DNA of 9,034 nucleotides from Bacillota bacterium. Its GTDB lineage: Bacteria; Bacillota; Clostridia; Christensenellales; Aristaeellaceae. The notes under the pieces were generated by a model. That model did not search any database. It was not told the DNA's origin and was given only the letters and a program-made list of their open reading frames with translations. The DNA lies in contig WRGP01000175.1 of the NCBI GenBank assembly GCA_009787135.1, forward strand, positions 1 to 9,034. The letters run 5' to 3'. This document shows, in pieces, positions 1 to 6,731 of this stretch. A program made the position numbers and the translations under genes. Numbering within the stretch: the first letter of the stretch is position 1; each line of letters starts with the position of its first letter.

Positions 1-1
1 G

Positions 2-1666
2 GCCGCGCGGGAGCCTATTGAGAGGCGGCTTGCCGCCGTTTCCAGCCTCAAAGCCTCGCCCATTTTGATGGACAGCCTGCAAAACGCGCTCAAAAACGTG
101 CGGGATGTGGAGCGCATCGCCGGCAGGCTGTCGTACAATCTGTTTCATGCGCGGCATTGCCTGGCGCTTCGCCAGTCGTTTGACGCTGTGCCGCTGATCA
201 AAGACATGACAGCGGAACTTGACGCCCCCATGATTCAAGAACTTCGCGCCGCGCTGGACCCCATGGACGATATCGTGGACCTCATCGACAGGATGATCGA
301 CCCCGAAGCGCCGCTCTCGCTTTCAGAGGGCGGTTACATCCGTGACGGCTGCCATCAAGAGCTTGACAAGCTACGGCGGGCCACCACGGATGGCAAGCAA
401 TGGATCGCGGAGATGGAAGCGCGCGAGCGCGAGTCCACGGGCATCAAGAACCTGCGCATCAGCTTCCACAAGGTGTTTGGCTACTGCATCGAGATCACCA
501 AATCGTACTATGAAATGGTGCCCTTGCGCTATATACGCCGCCAGACACTGTCAAACGCGGAACGCTATGTCACGCCGGAACTGCAGGAGATCGAAAAGCA
601 AATCCTGGGCGCCGCGGAGCGTGCCTTGCGGCTGGAGCAGCAGCTCTTCGCGGGCCTGAAGGAGAAACTGTCCGCATCCATTCCCCGCATGCAGCAAACC
701 GCCGAGAGCCTCAAAACGCTGGACGCGCTGCTATCGCTGGCCATCGCCGCGCAGGAGAACCACTACGCGCGGCCCGAGATCACGGACGACGGCGTGATTG
801 ATATCGTGGACGGCCGCCACCCGGTGGTGGAGACCATGTCGCGGGACGAGCGGTTCGTGCCCAACAATACACGCATGAACACAGGGGACCAGCGCATGCT
901 CATCGTCACCGGCCCCAACATGGCTGGCAAGAGCACCTACATGCGCCAGGTGGCCCTGATCACGCTGATGGCGCACATGGGCAGTTTTGTGCCCGCCAAG
1001 TCCGCGTCCATCTGTCTGACGGACCGCATCTTCACGCGCATCGGCGCGTCGGACGACCTGTCCGGCGGGCAGTCTACCTTTCTGGTGGAGATGGCGGAAA
1101 CGGCGCAGATCCTGCGCAACGCCACGAAACGTTCCCTGCTGATCCTTGATGAAATCGGCCGGGGCACGAGCACGTTTGACGGCCTGTCCATCGCCTGGGC
1201 CGTGGTGGAATACCTCTGCGGCAGCGAGATCGGCGCGAAAACGCTGTTCGCCACGCATTACCATGAGCTCTCCGAGCTGGAAGGGCGGCTTGACGGCGTG
1301 GTGAACTTCCGCATCGCGGTCAAAGAGCACGGGGAGGATATTATCTTTCTCCGGCGGATTGAGCGCGGCGGCGCGGACAAGAGCTTTGGCATCCATGTGG
1401 CGCGCCTGGCCGGCGTGCCGCAGCCCGTAGTGGCCAGGGCGCAGGAGATTCTGGCCAGGCTGGAGGCGGCGAACGTAAACCAGGCGTCCATCGGCGCGAA
1501 TATTCTGGAAGAGCATAGAACACAACGGCAGTCGCAGGTAGGGCTTTTAGACTTTGGGTCTGTTGCCTTGGTGGAGGAGCTGCGTGGGCTGGATGTCAAC
1601 AGCATGACGCCTATGGAGGCGTTGAATGCGCTGTTCGCGCTGCGGGAGAAGGCGAGGAATGTATGA
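2..1666 (+). CDS. mutS: DNA mismatch repair protein MutS (5' partial)
   Basis: MutS recognises mismatches and small loops in DNA and, in an ATP-dependent way, recruits MutL. The frame is open from base 2 to the TGA at 1664-1666, giving 554 visible residues. MutS is usually about 850-900 residues, so roughly 300 N-terminal residues, including the mismatch-reading domain with its Phe-x-Glu motif, lie outside the window. Seen in order (fragment numbering): core lever helices; a clamp region with FGYCIEITKSYY around 160-170; Walker A GPNMAGKST at 304-312; GASDDLSGGQSTF from 348; Walker B with DEIGRGTS from D383 and E384; and ATHYHEL at 417-423. The fragment ends in the family-typical DVNSMTPMEALNALFAL tail. 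A TTG (65) and ATG (68) inside the fragment are internal codons, because family-like residues continue upstream to base 2. Next downstream is an unrelated secreted protein, not mutL. Confidence 0.98.
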   Translation, partial: AAREPIERRLAAVSSLKASPILMDSLQNALKNVRDVERIAGRLSYNLFHARHCLALRQSFDAVPLIKDMTAELDAPMIQELRAALDPMDDIVDLIDRMIDPEAPLSLSEGGYIRDGCHQELDKLRRATTDGKQWIAEMEARERESTGIKNLRISFHKVFGYCIEITKSYYEMVPLRYIRRQTLSNAERYVTPELQEIEKQILGAAERALRLEQQLFAGLKEKLSASIPRMQQTAESLKTLDALLSLAIAAQENHYARPEITDDGVIDIVDGRHPVVETMSRDERFVPNNTRMNTGDQRMLIVTGPNMAGKSTYMRQVALITLMAHMGSFVPAKSASICLTDRIFTRIGASDDLSGGQSTFLVEMAETAQILRNATKRSLLILDEIGRGTSTFDGLSIAWAVVEYLCGSEIGAKTLFATHYHELSELEGRLDGVVNFRIAVKEHGEDIIFLRRIERGGADKSFGIHVARLAGVPQPVVARAQEILARLEAANVNQASIGANILEEHRTQRQSQVGLLDFGSVALVEELRGLDVNSMTPMEALNALFALREKARNV

Positions 1667-1800
1667 GGGATGGGATGACGCGTGCCCGGTTGGCGAGACG
1701 GCCGAGCGTCCGGCACTGACGGGATACGGGCCTTTTCGTGGCGGATCGAAAGATCATCGAGGCTTTCGTTGCAACAAAGCGATAAGGAGGGTTTTGGCGC
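1667..1800 (+). other. mutS-LRR intergenic spacer with an imperfect palindrome
   Basis: This 134-base spacer separates mutS from the leucine-rich repeat gene. I see no convincing sigma-70-type promoter in it. At 1762-1780 lies a palindrome, GCTTT-c-GTTG / CAAC-AAAGC, with 9-bp arms interrupted by one unpaired C. It ends four bases before the ribosome binding site of the next gene. Because it has no central loop it looks more like a protein-binding site than a hairpin. A weak GCCCG (1684-1688) / CGGGC (1727-1731) pairing followed by CTTTT could be a poor terminator after mutS. Both readings are tentative. Confidence 0.3.
1784..1790 (+). promoter_or_regulatory. Ribosome binding site of the LRR gene
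   Basis: AAGGAGG lies 10 bases before the ATG at 1801. It is a near-perfect anti-Shine-Dalgarno match. It supports 1801, rather than any upstream codon, as the start, and implies good translation despite the unusual location of the gene. Confidence 0.8.
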
Positions 1801-2865
1801 ATGAAGATCATAAGGCATGGGCTTTCCCGGGGGTTGGCGGCTTTGCTGGCGGTTTGTCTGGCGGCGGGACTTGCGGTCAACGCGTCGGGGGCCGGCGCGG
1901 AGGGAGCGGCCGGGGAGAATGGAATTTTCGCCAGCGATGCTTTCCTAGTGATGGAGGGGATTCCAACTTTCTACAGCGGTGATTTCGAGTACACAGTGAC
2001 GAATGGGAACGCGACCATTGTCAAATATAGTGGTTCCGCCGGCATATTGGCCGTTCCGGATCAATTGGATGGTCATGGGGTGGAAAAAATCGGCGATGAG
2101 GCGTTTTCCGGATGCCGAAACCTGACCGGGGTGACGCTGCCGGATGGGCTCACCTCCATCGGCGATGGGGCATTCGCTCGGTGCGGCAGCCTGACCGGGG
2201 TGACGCTGCCGGATGGGCTTATCTCCATCGGCGATGGGGCGTTCTCTCATTGCGGCAGCCTGACCAGCGTGACGATTCCAGAGAGCGTTGCCGTCATGGG
2301 TCATAGTCCGTTTGCTGCCTGCACCGCGTTGACACGCATTGATGTAGCGGCCCCAAATCCGGTTTATGCCTCCATTGACGGAGTGCTTTTTGAAGAGCGG
2401 CATAACATGCTTGTCACCTATCCAGCGGGAAGGATTGATAATGCCTACGCAATTCCGCAAGGGATTCTGTATATTGGCGTCGAGGCGTTTTCCGGGTGCC
2501 GAAACCTGACCGGGGTGACGCTGCCGGATGGCCTCATATCCATCGGCAACTACGCGTTTTCCACGTGCCAAAACCTGACAGGCATGACGCTGCCGGACAG
2601 CCTTACGTCCATCGGCGACGGGGTGTTCTTTACTTGCTGGAACATGACCAGCATAACGCTGCCGGATGGCCTCACGTCCATCGGCAACGCTGCGTTCTAT
2701 AAATGCAAAGGCCTGACGAGCGTGACGCTGCCGGACAGCCTCACGTCCATCGGCGTGGATGTGTTCGCGGAGTGCCCCAACCTCACCCTCACGGTGGCCG
2801 AAGGAAGCCGCGCGGCGGAGTACGCCGGGGAAAACGGCATTCCGTATACCTTCGGCCATGATTGA
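1801..2865 (+). CDS. Secreted BspA-like leucine-rich repeat protein
   Basis: The gene encodes a 354-residue protein with an N-terminal Sec signal peptide: a basic start (MKIIRHGLSR), a hydrophobic stretch at about 11-26, and likely signal peptidase I cleavage after AGA at residue 33. The mature part is made of 23-residue LRR_5/BspA-type modules of the form LTxVTLPDxLTSIGxxAFxxC. Full modules start at residues 108, 131, 154, 236, 259, 282 and 305. Two further half-modules precede the blocks, and a degenerate linker (about 177-230) separates them. Nine cysteines recur at the same module position. The C-terminal segment with AAEYAGENGIPYTF resembles the usual capping end of BspA proteins. No LPxTG motif, membrane anchor or lipobox is seen, so the protein is probably released or held noncovalently. 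BspA-type proteins have been linked to adhesion and matrix or protein binding; the ligand here is unknown. The location between mutS and mutL is odd. Confidence 0.9.
   Translation: MKIIRHGLSRGLAALLAVCLAAGLAVNASGAGAEGAAGENGIFASDAFLVMEGIPTFYSGDFEYTVTNGNATIVKYSGSAGILAVPDQLDGHGVEKIGDEAFSGCRNLTGVTLPDGLTSIGDGAFARCGSLTGVTLPDGLISIGDGAFSHCGSLTSVTIPESVAVMGHSPFAACTALTRIDVAAPNPVYASIDGVLFEERHNMLVTYPAGRIDNAYAIPQGILYIGVEAFSGCRNLTGVTLPDGLISIGNYAFSTCQNLTGMTLPDSLTSIGDGVFFTCWNMTSITLPDGLTSIGNAAFYKCKGLTSVTLPDSLTSIGVDVFAECPNLTLTVAEGSRAAEYAGENGIPYTFGHD
2122..2328 (+). repeat. Tandem 69-bp repeats, block 1 (3 units)
   Basis: Three head-to-tail 69-bp units lie inside the LRR gene, at 2122-2190, 2191-2259 and 2260-2328. 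Units 1 and 2 differ at only 6 of 69 positions by my count; unit 3 is clearly diverged. Each unit encodes one 23-residue leucine-rich module, so gain or loss of a unit keeps the frame. Confidence 0.85.
2506..2781 (+). repeat. Tandem 69-bp repeats, block 2 (4 units)
   Basis: Four head-to-tail 69-bp units lie inside the LRR gene, at 2506-2574, 2575-2643, 2644-2712 and 2713-2781. The core coding for TLPDxLTSIG is shared by all. The entry to this block (2485-2544) matches the entry to block 1 (2101-2160) at 56 of 60 positions, 384 bp apart. That points to internal duplication or gene conversion between the blocks. Confidence 0.85.
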
Positions 2866-2910
2866 CTGAAACAGCGCCCGTAGAAGAATAAGAGGAAAGC
2901 GGGGGAATCC

Positions 2911-4728
2911 ATGATGCAGACCCGGCATGCCATACGGCAACTGGACCCGCTGGTCGTCGGCAAAATCGCCGCGGGCGAGGTGGTGGAGCGGCCCGCGTTC
3001 GCGATCAAAGAGCTGATAGAAAACAGCGTCGATGCCGGCGCCACGGCCATTACCATTGAAATGCGCGACGGAGGCCTTACGTATTTCCGCGTGACGGACA
3101 ACGGGTGCGGCATCCCGCCGGAGGATGTGCGCATGGCGTTCGCGAGGCACGCTACCAGCAAGCTGAGGCTGGCGGAGGAACTCAGCGCCATTCATACGCT
3201 GGGCTTCCGGGGGGAGGCGCTGGCGTCCATCGCCGCGGTGGCGAAGGTGGAGTTGACCACGCGCGTTATGGGCATGCCAAGCGGTGTCAAGGCGATTGTC
3301 GCGGGGGGCGTGATCGAATCCATCCAGGACGCGGCCAGCCCGGAGGGCACTTCCATTGTGGTGCGCGATCTGTTTTACAACGTGCCCGCGCGGCAAAAGT
3401 TCCTGAAAAAGCCGGCCACGGAATCGAGTCTGACCTCTGATCTCGTGATGCGGCTTTTGCTGGCGCGGCCCGATATCGCTTTCCGGCTGATGAGCGCGGA
3501 GCGTCCCATTTACGCAAGCCCCGGGAACGGAAGCCTGCGCGACGCGCTGTTTAGCGTGCTGGGCCGGGAGGCGCTTTGCGCGCTTCAAGAGGTTAGGGGA
3601 AGCGCCGCGGGCTGCCTGATCAGCGGGTATGTGGGCGTTGACGAGGCCTGCCGCAGCAGCCGGACGATGCAGACGTTCATCCTCAATGGCCGGTATGTGC
3701 GCAATGCCTTTTTATCGCAGGCGCTGGAAGAGGGGTGCCGCGAGCGCGTGATGGCCGGCAAGCACCCCGTATGCGCGCTGCATCTGACGATGCCCTTTGA
3801 GGCGGTGGATGTCAACGTGCATCCCAACAAGCTGGAAGCGCGCTTTGCGGATGAGCGGGCGCTGGTGACAGGGCTGACCGGCGTTATCCGCGCCGCGCTC
3901 GTGGCGGAACCCATGGAGGCCGCGCCTCGCGTGGCGCTCGCGCCGCCCGAGGCAGCGGCGAGGGAGCCCGTGGCGGTTACGCTCGCGGAGCGACCGGATG
4001 TCTGCATGCCAGCGCCGCAAGCAAACCGTCCGACGGTACGGCTTCGTGACAGTGCCAGCCCTGCCGCGTCAATCGCGGACCGTCCGCCGGTCCCAACGCT
4101 TATGCCGCAAGAAATTCAAGAACATATCGTCGTCAAGGACGAACAAACGGCTGTGTTTGCCGTGCGGGTCATCGGCGTCGCGTGGCTGGAGTATGTTCTG
4201 TGCGAGCAGGGGGAGACCCTATACATCATTGATCAGCACGCCGCGCATGAACGTATTTTGTATGAGCGCTACAAGAAAGCGCTGGATCAAAGCGTCGCCA
4301 GCCAGCAGCTGCTTATCCCGCAGGTATTGCAGCTTACACACCGAGAGCACACGGCGCTGATGGAAAGCCTTGACGACCTTTCGGCATCCGGGTTTGATTT
4401 GGCGGACTTTGGAAACCGGTCCATCCAGGCGCGCGCGGTGCCCATGATTTTAGGCTTGCCACAGCTTAAGCCCTTCTTTGGCGAACTTGCGGATCGCCTG
4501 ACGGAGTATAAGGCCCTGCCCACGCAGGAGAAGCGGCGCGACATGCTTGTCAAGCTGTCATGCCGCAAGGCTGTCAAGGCGGGAGACGCCCTGCCCCTTC
4601 AAGAGATTGAAGGCCTGATTCAGGCGCTCAGGGAAACCGGCGTTCCGCCAACCTGTCCGCATGGAAGACCGCTTGTTGTGCGCATTGACAAGATTGATTT
4701 GGATAAGCGGTTTAGGAGAATTCCGTAA
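2911..4728 (+). CDS. mutL: DNA mismatch repair endonuclease MutL
   Basis: MutL is a dimeric GHKL ATPase that couples MutS to strand removal. The product has 605 residues, a normal length. In the ATPase domain: IAAGEVVERP at 19-28, the catalytic Glu and Mg-binding Asn in KELIEN (E34, N38), DNGCGI from D63, and the GFRGEA loop at 98-103. A variable proline- and alanine-rich linker covers about 330-400. The C-terminal domain carries the nicking motif DQHAAHERILYE (441-452), CRKAVKAGD from C551 and CPHGRP from C582, which together form the metal-binding endonuclease site. QQLLIP at 465-470 fits a sliding-clamp binding motif at the position known in Bacillus MutL. This set indicates methyl-independent repair in which MutL itself nicks DNA. 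ATG codons at 2911 and 2914 are both possible starts; a purine-rich AGAGGAA stretch lies upstream. The 45-base gap after the LRR gene suggests co-transcription. Confidence 0.98.
   Translation: MMQTRHAIRQLDPLVVGKIAAGEVVERPAFAIKELIENSVDAGATAITIEMRDGGLTYFRVTDNGCGIPPEDVRMAFARHATSKLRLAEELSAIHTLGFRGEALASIAAVAKVELTTRVMGMPSGVKAIVAGGVIESIQDAASPEGTSIVVRDLFYNVPARQKFLKKPATESSLTSDLVMRLLLARPDIAFRLMSAERPIYASPGNGSLRDALFSVLGREALCALQEVRGSAAGCLISGYVGVDEACRSSRTMQTFILNGRYVRNAFLSQALEEGCRERVMAGKHPVCALHLTMPFEAVDVNVHPNKLEARFADERALVTGLTGVIRAALVAEPMEAAPRVALAPPEAAAREPVAVTLAERPDVCMPAPQANRPTVRLRDSASPAASIADRPPVPTLMPQEIQEHIVVKDEQTAVFAVRVIGVAWLEYVLCEQGETLYIIDQHAAHERILYERYKKALDQSVASQQLLIPQVLQLTHREHTALMESLDDLSASGFDLADFGNRSIQARAVPMILGLPQLKPFFGELADRLTEYKALPTQEKRRDMLVKLSCRKAVKAGDALPLQEIEGLIQALRETGVPPTCPHGRPLVVRIDKIDLDKRFRRIP
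4714..4718 (+). promoter_or_regulatory. miaA ribosome binding site inside mutL
   Basis: AGGAG lies within the last codons of mutL, 11 bases before the ATG at 4730. It fixes the miaA start there, although the reading frame is open further upstream. It also implies that ribosomes finishing mutL feed directly into miaA. Confidence 0.7.
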
Positions 4729-4729
4729 T

Positions 4730-5692
4730 ATGACGGATCGTTTCGCCGCAAAGCCGCTCGTGGCCGCGATTGCCGGCCCCACCGCGACAGGCAAAACAGA
4801 GGCGGCCGTGGCCGTATGCGAGGCCCTTGGCGGCGAAGTGATCTCCATGGATTCCATGCAGATCTATAAGCGCCTGTCCATTGGCACGGCCAAACCGTCG
4901 GCTTTGGAAACGCGGGGCATCCCGCACCATCTGCTGTCCTTCGTGGAGCCGGGCGCGGCCTATTCCGTGGCGGACTATCAGCGCGACGCCACCGCCGCCA
5001 TGCATAGCGTGCTGGGCAAGGGCAAATTGCCGGTGTTCGCGGGCGGCACGGGGCTATATTTGCGGGCAATCAGCCATCCGTTGGCATTCGGCGCGGCGGG
5101 CGGCGGGCGGAGCGAGGCGCGCGAAAGGCTTGAAGCGGAGGCGGCTATGCCCGGCGGCCCCGCGCGGCTCATGGCGCGCCTTTGTGAGGTAGATCCCGCA
5201 AGCGCGGCGCGCCTGCACGGGAACAACACGCGGCGCGTGATTCGCGCGCTGGAGGTGTACGCGCTGACGGGGGAGCCGCTTTCCGCAAGGCAAACAGACT
5301 GGGAAGCTGAACCGGAGCAGGATTTTATCATATTTGCCCTGAACTGGCCTCGGGAAGCGCTATACCAGCGGATCAACGCGCGCGTGGACCGCATGATGCA
5401 GGCCGGGTTGGTAGAAGAGGTGCGAGCCCTTCTCACGGAAGGGGTGCCTCGCGACAGCCAGGCCATGCAGGCGATCGGGTATAAAGAGATTGTCGCAATG
5501 CTGGACGGCGTATGCACGCGGGAGGATGCCGTTGAAGCCATCAAGCGGAATTCCCGCCGGTACGCGAAGCGGCAGTTGACGTGGTTTCGGCGCGACCCAA
5601 GCGCGCGGTGGGTGGACCTTGCGGCCTATGAAGACGCGAGCGCGATGCATGAGGATTTGATCGCGCGGATCAGAGGGTATGCTATGGAATGA
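4730..5692 (+). CDS. miaA: tRNA dimethylallyltransferase MiaA
   Basis: MiaA transfers the dimethylallyl group of DMAPP to N6 of adenosine 37 in tRNAs that read codons starting with U, the first step toward i6A/ms2i6A. The product has 320 residues, close to the family norm. Visible motifs: P-loop GPTATGKT at 16-23; SMDSMQIYKRLSIGTAKPS around the catalytic Asp (D41); GIPHHLL and YSVADYQ; the GGTGLYLRA loop from G105; NNTRRVIRALEVYALTG; and the C-terminal SQAMQAIGYKEI followed by KRNSRRYAKRQLTWFRRDP. The start at 4730 lies one base after the mutL stop and yields a normal N-terminus. The mutL-miaA order is conserved in many bacteria. Hfq, often encoded next, is not found here. Confidence 0.97.
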   Translation: MTDRFAAKPLVAAIAGPTATGKTEAAVAVCEALGGEVISMDSMQIYKRLSIGTAKPSALETRGIPHHLLSFVEPGAAYSVADYQRDATAAMHSVLGKGKLPVFAGGTGLYLRAISHPLAFGAAGGGRSEARERLEAEAAMPGGPARLMARLCEVDPASAARLHGNNTRRVIRALEVYALTGEPLSARQTDWEAEPEQDFIIFALNWPREALYQRINARVDRMMQAGLVEEVRALLTEGVPRDSQAMQAIGYKEIVAMLDGVCTREDAVEAIKRNSRRYAKRQLTWFRRDPSARWVDLAAYEDASAMHEDLIARIRGYAME

Positions 5693-5776
5693 CCTTAAAA
5701 ATGCGAAAAAATAGATCATAAACACGGTCTGTTCCTCAAGCGTCAGCCAGTAGGATTCTTAGAAGAGGTTCGTCTC
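5693..5776 (+). other. miaA-queG remnant spacer
   Basis: These 84 bases follow miaA. They are A-rich at first (runs of A at 5697-5712) and then mixed. I see no hairpin with a T-run, no convincing promoter and no small gene. An AGAGG at 5764-5768, eight bases before the ATG at 5777, is the relic ribosome binding site of the decayed gene that follows. Confidence 0.5.
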
Positions 5777-6059
5777 ATGCTTAAAAAACTACTCGAGGAA
5801 TTGAAAGATCGTGGCGCGCACATGACCAGAACGCTGGATATCTCCTCTCTTCCGCGCGGAAACCGCGGAGGACTAGATTCGTTCCCCGCTGCCCAACAAA
5901 ACGCTGGCCGTGCTGGCCGGCTTGGGCTGGGTAGGAAAAAACGCGCTATTCATCAGCCCTGAATACGGCTGCGCGCTTTCCATAGCCGCCGTGCTGACAA
6001 GCGCTTCATTGCCGGCACAAAATATGCCGCCCATGGCTTCGCGCTGCGGAAGCTGCATC
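5777..6059 (+). pseudogene. Remnant of a QueG-like 4Fe-4S protein gene
   Basis: Two pieces of one family lie in different frames. Piece one begins at the ATG at 5777 with a preserved ribosome binding site and reads MLKKLLEELKDRGA, then LDISSLPRGNRGGLD, resembling the N-terminus of epoxyqueuosine reductase-like proteins. Piece two, in another frame from about 5877, reads LPNKTLAVLAGLGWVGKNAL, then FISPEYGCALSIAAVLTSASLP and SRCGSC. This is the family's conserved AGLGWIGK...LLIT.EYG...VLTDAPL...CG.C block, leading into the first cysteine cluster. About 70-100 middle residues, the rest of the Cys clusters and the C-terminus are missing. The frame change falls near 5874-5880, where the second frame has a TAG. 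The coding trace stops at 6059, just before the AT-rich promoter region of the next gene. Whether the parent was true QueG (queuosine synthesis) or a shorter paralogue with a double 4Fe-4S domain cannot be told. Confidence 0.8.
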
Positions 6060-6074
6060 TATTTAATTATTTTT

Positions 6075-6095
6075 TAACTTGACACCGTAAAGATT
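6075..6095 (+). promoter_or_regulatory. Operator O1 (likely TetR site) over the -35 box
   Basis: This is a 21-bp imperfect palindrome: left arm TAACTTGAC, spacer ACC, right arm GTAAAGATT. Its core CTTGAC-N3-GTAAAG contains the -35 hexamer TTGACA. Read on the other strand it matches O2 in its CTTTAC-N3-GTCAAG core and in the outer AAT. Binding by the adjacent TetR protein is inferred from position and symmetry. Confidence 0.7.
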
Positions 6096-6107
6096 TTGTA
6101 CTACAAT
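6079..6107 (+). promoter_or_regulatory. Consensus housekeeping promoter of the tetR operon
   Basis: A perfect -35 box TTGACA (6079-6084) is separated by exactly 17 bases from a -10 box TACAAT (6102-6107). This is the strongest promoter match in the window. Transcription should start near 6113-6115, leaving a leader of about 30 bases before the tetR start at 6144. Both boxes are overlapped by operator sequence, so the promoter should be strong but repressible. Confidence 0.88.
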
Positions 6108-6125
6108 CTTTACATCGTCAAGATT
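6105..6125 (+). promoter_or_regulatory. Operator O2 (likely TetR site) over -10 and +1
   Basis: This is a 21-bp palindrome: left arm AATCTTTAC, spacer ATC, right arm GTCAAGATT; 8 of 9 arm positions pair. It overlaps the end of the -10 box and the expected transcription start. Its centre (6115) lies exactly 30 bp from that of O1 (6085), about three helical turns, so two dimers would sit on the same face of the DNA. The left arm also forms a perfect 9-bp inverted repeat with the O1 right arm (6087-6095 / 6105-6113). Confidence 0.75.
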
Positions 6126-6128
6126 GGT

Positions 6129-6135
6129 AAGGAGG
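6129..6135 (+). promoter_or_regulatory. Ribosome binding site fixing the tetR start
   Basis: AAGGAGG lies 2 bases before the ATG at 6138 but 8 bases before the ATG at 6144. The second spacing is the usable one, so 6144 is chosen as the start. A TTG at 6096 in the same frame lies inside the promoter and cannot be used on this transcript. Confidence 0.8.
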
Positions 6136-6143
6136 ATATGGAT

Positions 6144-6731
6144 ATGGAAAAAAAGCCATATCACCATGGCGATCTGCGAAACAAGCTGATCGAAAGGGGG
6201 ATTGAGATGCTCAGCGAAGAAGGCGCGCAAGATTTTTCGTTGCGAAAACTCGCGGCAAAGTGTGGCGTCAGCCATACCGCGCCCTACAGCCACTTTGAAA
6301 GCGTCGATAAGCTCAGGCAAGCCATGGGCGAACACGTGGCCCATCAATTCATGGAGAAATTGCGCGGTTCGGTTCAGCATGCGGAGGACAGCACCGCCGC
6401 TGTAACATCGCTTGGAAAGGCGTATATTTCATTTTTTAGCGAAAATCCGCTTTATTTTCAATTTCTGTTTTATCATTCAGGCCTGTCGATTGATTTTGAT
6501 GAGAAAACACAGAGCGATTATCAGCCATTTACTTTTTTTAAGGAGACCGCCTATCGAATGTTCGATGCCCTGGGGCTTCCCAAAGAGGATTACTTGAATA
6601 ATCTGATCGCCTTGTGGTCCATGGTGCATGGAATCGCTTCACTGCTCACGAATAAGGGCGTCCGATATTCGGGCGATTGGAGTGAGGTGTTGTCAAATAA
6701 TACGATATTCGCGAGGAGGAAAGAATTTTGA
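6144..6731 (+). CDS. TetR/AcrR family regulator with WHG domain
   Basis: This 195-residue DNA-binding repressor is expected to act as a dimer and to release DNA on binding a small ligand. The N-terminus YHHGDLRNKLIERGIEMLSEEG is the typical first helix of this subfamily. The helix-turn-helix spans about 32-51 (FSLRKLAAKCGVSHTAPYSHF), followed by the conserved DKL. The C-terminal ligand domain carries W158...H162-G163 within LWSMVHGIASLL, the hallmark of the TetR WHG domain. The gene is preceded by two palindromic operators on its own promoter, so autorepression is likely, along with control of the two flavodoxin genes it overlaps. Its base composition is clearly AT-richer than its neighbours: 6421-6480 has 16 G+C of 60, against 45 of 60 at 8101-8160. 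This suggests horizontal acquisition. The inducing ligand is not evident; the downstream flavoproteins suggest a quinone, electrophile or redox signal. Confidence 0.93.
   Translation: MEKKPYHHGDLRNKLIERGIEMLSEEGAQDFSLRKLAAKCGVSHTAPYSHFESVDKLRQAMGEHVAHQFMEKLRGSVQHAEDSTAAVTSLGKAYISFFSENPLYFQFLFYHSGLSIDFDEKTQSDYQPFTFFKETAYRMFDALGLPKEDYLNNLIALWSMVHGIASLLTNKGVRYSGDWSEVLSNNTIFARRKEF
6714..6719 (+). promoter_or_regulatory. Ribosome binding site fixing a TTG start
   Basis: AGGAGG lies 8 bases before the TTG at 6728 and 14 before the ATG at 6734. The spacing favours TTG. This makes the start codon overlap the tetR stop as TTGA, a translational coupling arrangement. Confidence 0.65.

Noticed and set aside
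731..1525. A 264-codon minus-strand frame inside mutS
   Set aside because: It is a shadow of the highly conserved MutS ATPase domain; its translation matches nothing recognisable.
1849..1860. Cys19 in the LRR signal peptide as a lipoprotein lipobox
   Set aside because: The context is L-A-V-C, with Val just before Cys, and hydrophobic residues continue after it. A standard signal peptidase I site further on (A-G-A at 31-33) fits better.
2122..2781. Regular direct repeats as a CRISPR array
   Set aside because: The units are contiguous 69-bp coding modules without unique spacers, in frame with a leucine-rich repeat protein.
2866..2910. A terminator or promoter between the LRR gene and mutL
   Set aside because: The 45 bases hold no stable hairpin with a T-run and no -35/-10 pair, only a purine-rich stretch suited to ribosome binding.
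1945..3588. A 547-codon open frame on the minus strand
   Set aside because: It is antisense to the LRR gene and the start of mutL, shows no recognisable family, and its repetitive RQRHPGQ-like pattern is simply the complement of the LRR modules. GC-rich codon use keeps this frame open.
4661..4729. An upstream start for miaA inside mutL
   Set aside because: The extra residues do not resemble MiaA, while ATG 4730 has a ribosome binding site and gives a normal N-terminus right before the P-loop strand.
5777..5962. A 61-codon open frame as a small hypothetical gene
   Set aside because: Its first half is the N-terminus of the QueG-like family, and its second half is the out-of-frame reading of the conserved block. 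It is better described as part of the pseudogene.
6096..6143. TTG at 6096 as the tetR start
   Set aside because: It lies between the -35 and -10 boxes, upstream of the expected transcript start, and adds residues absent from the TetR family.
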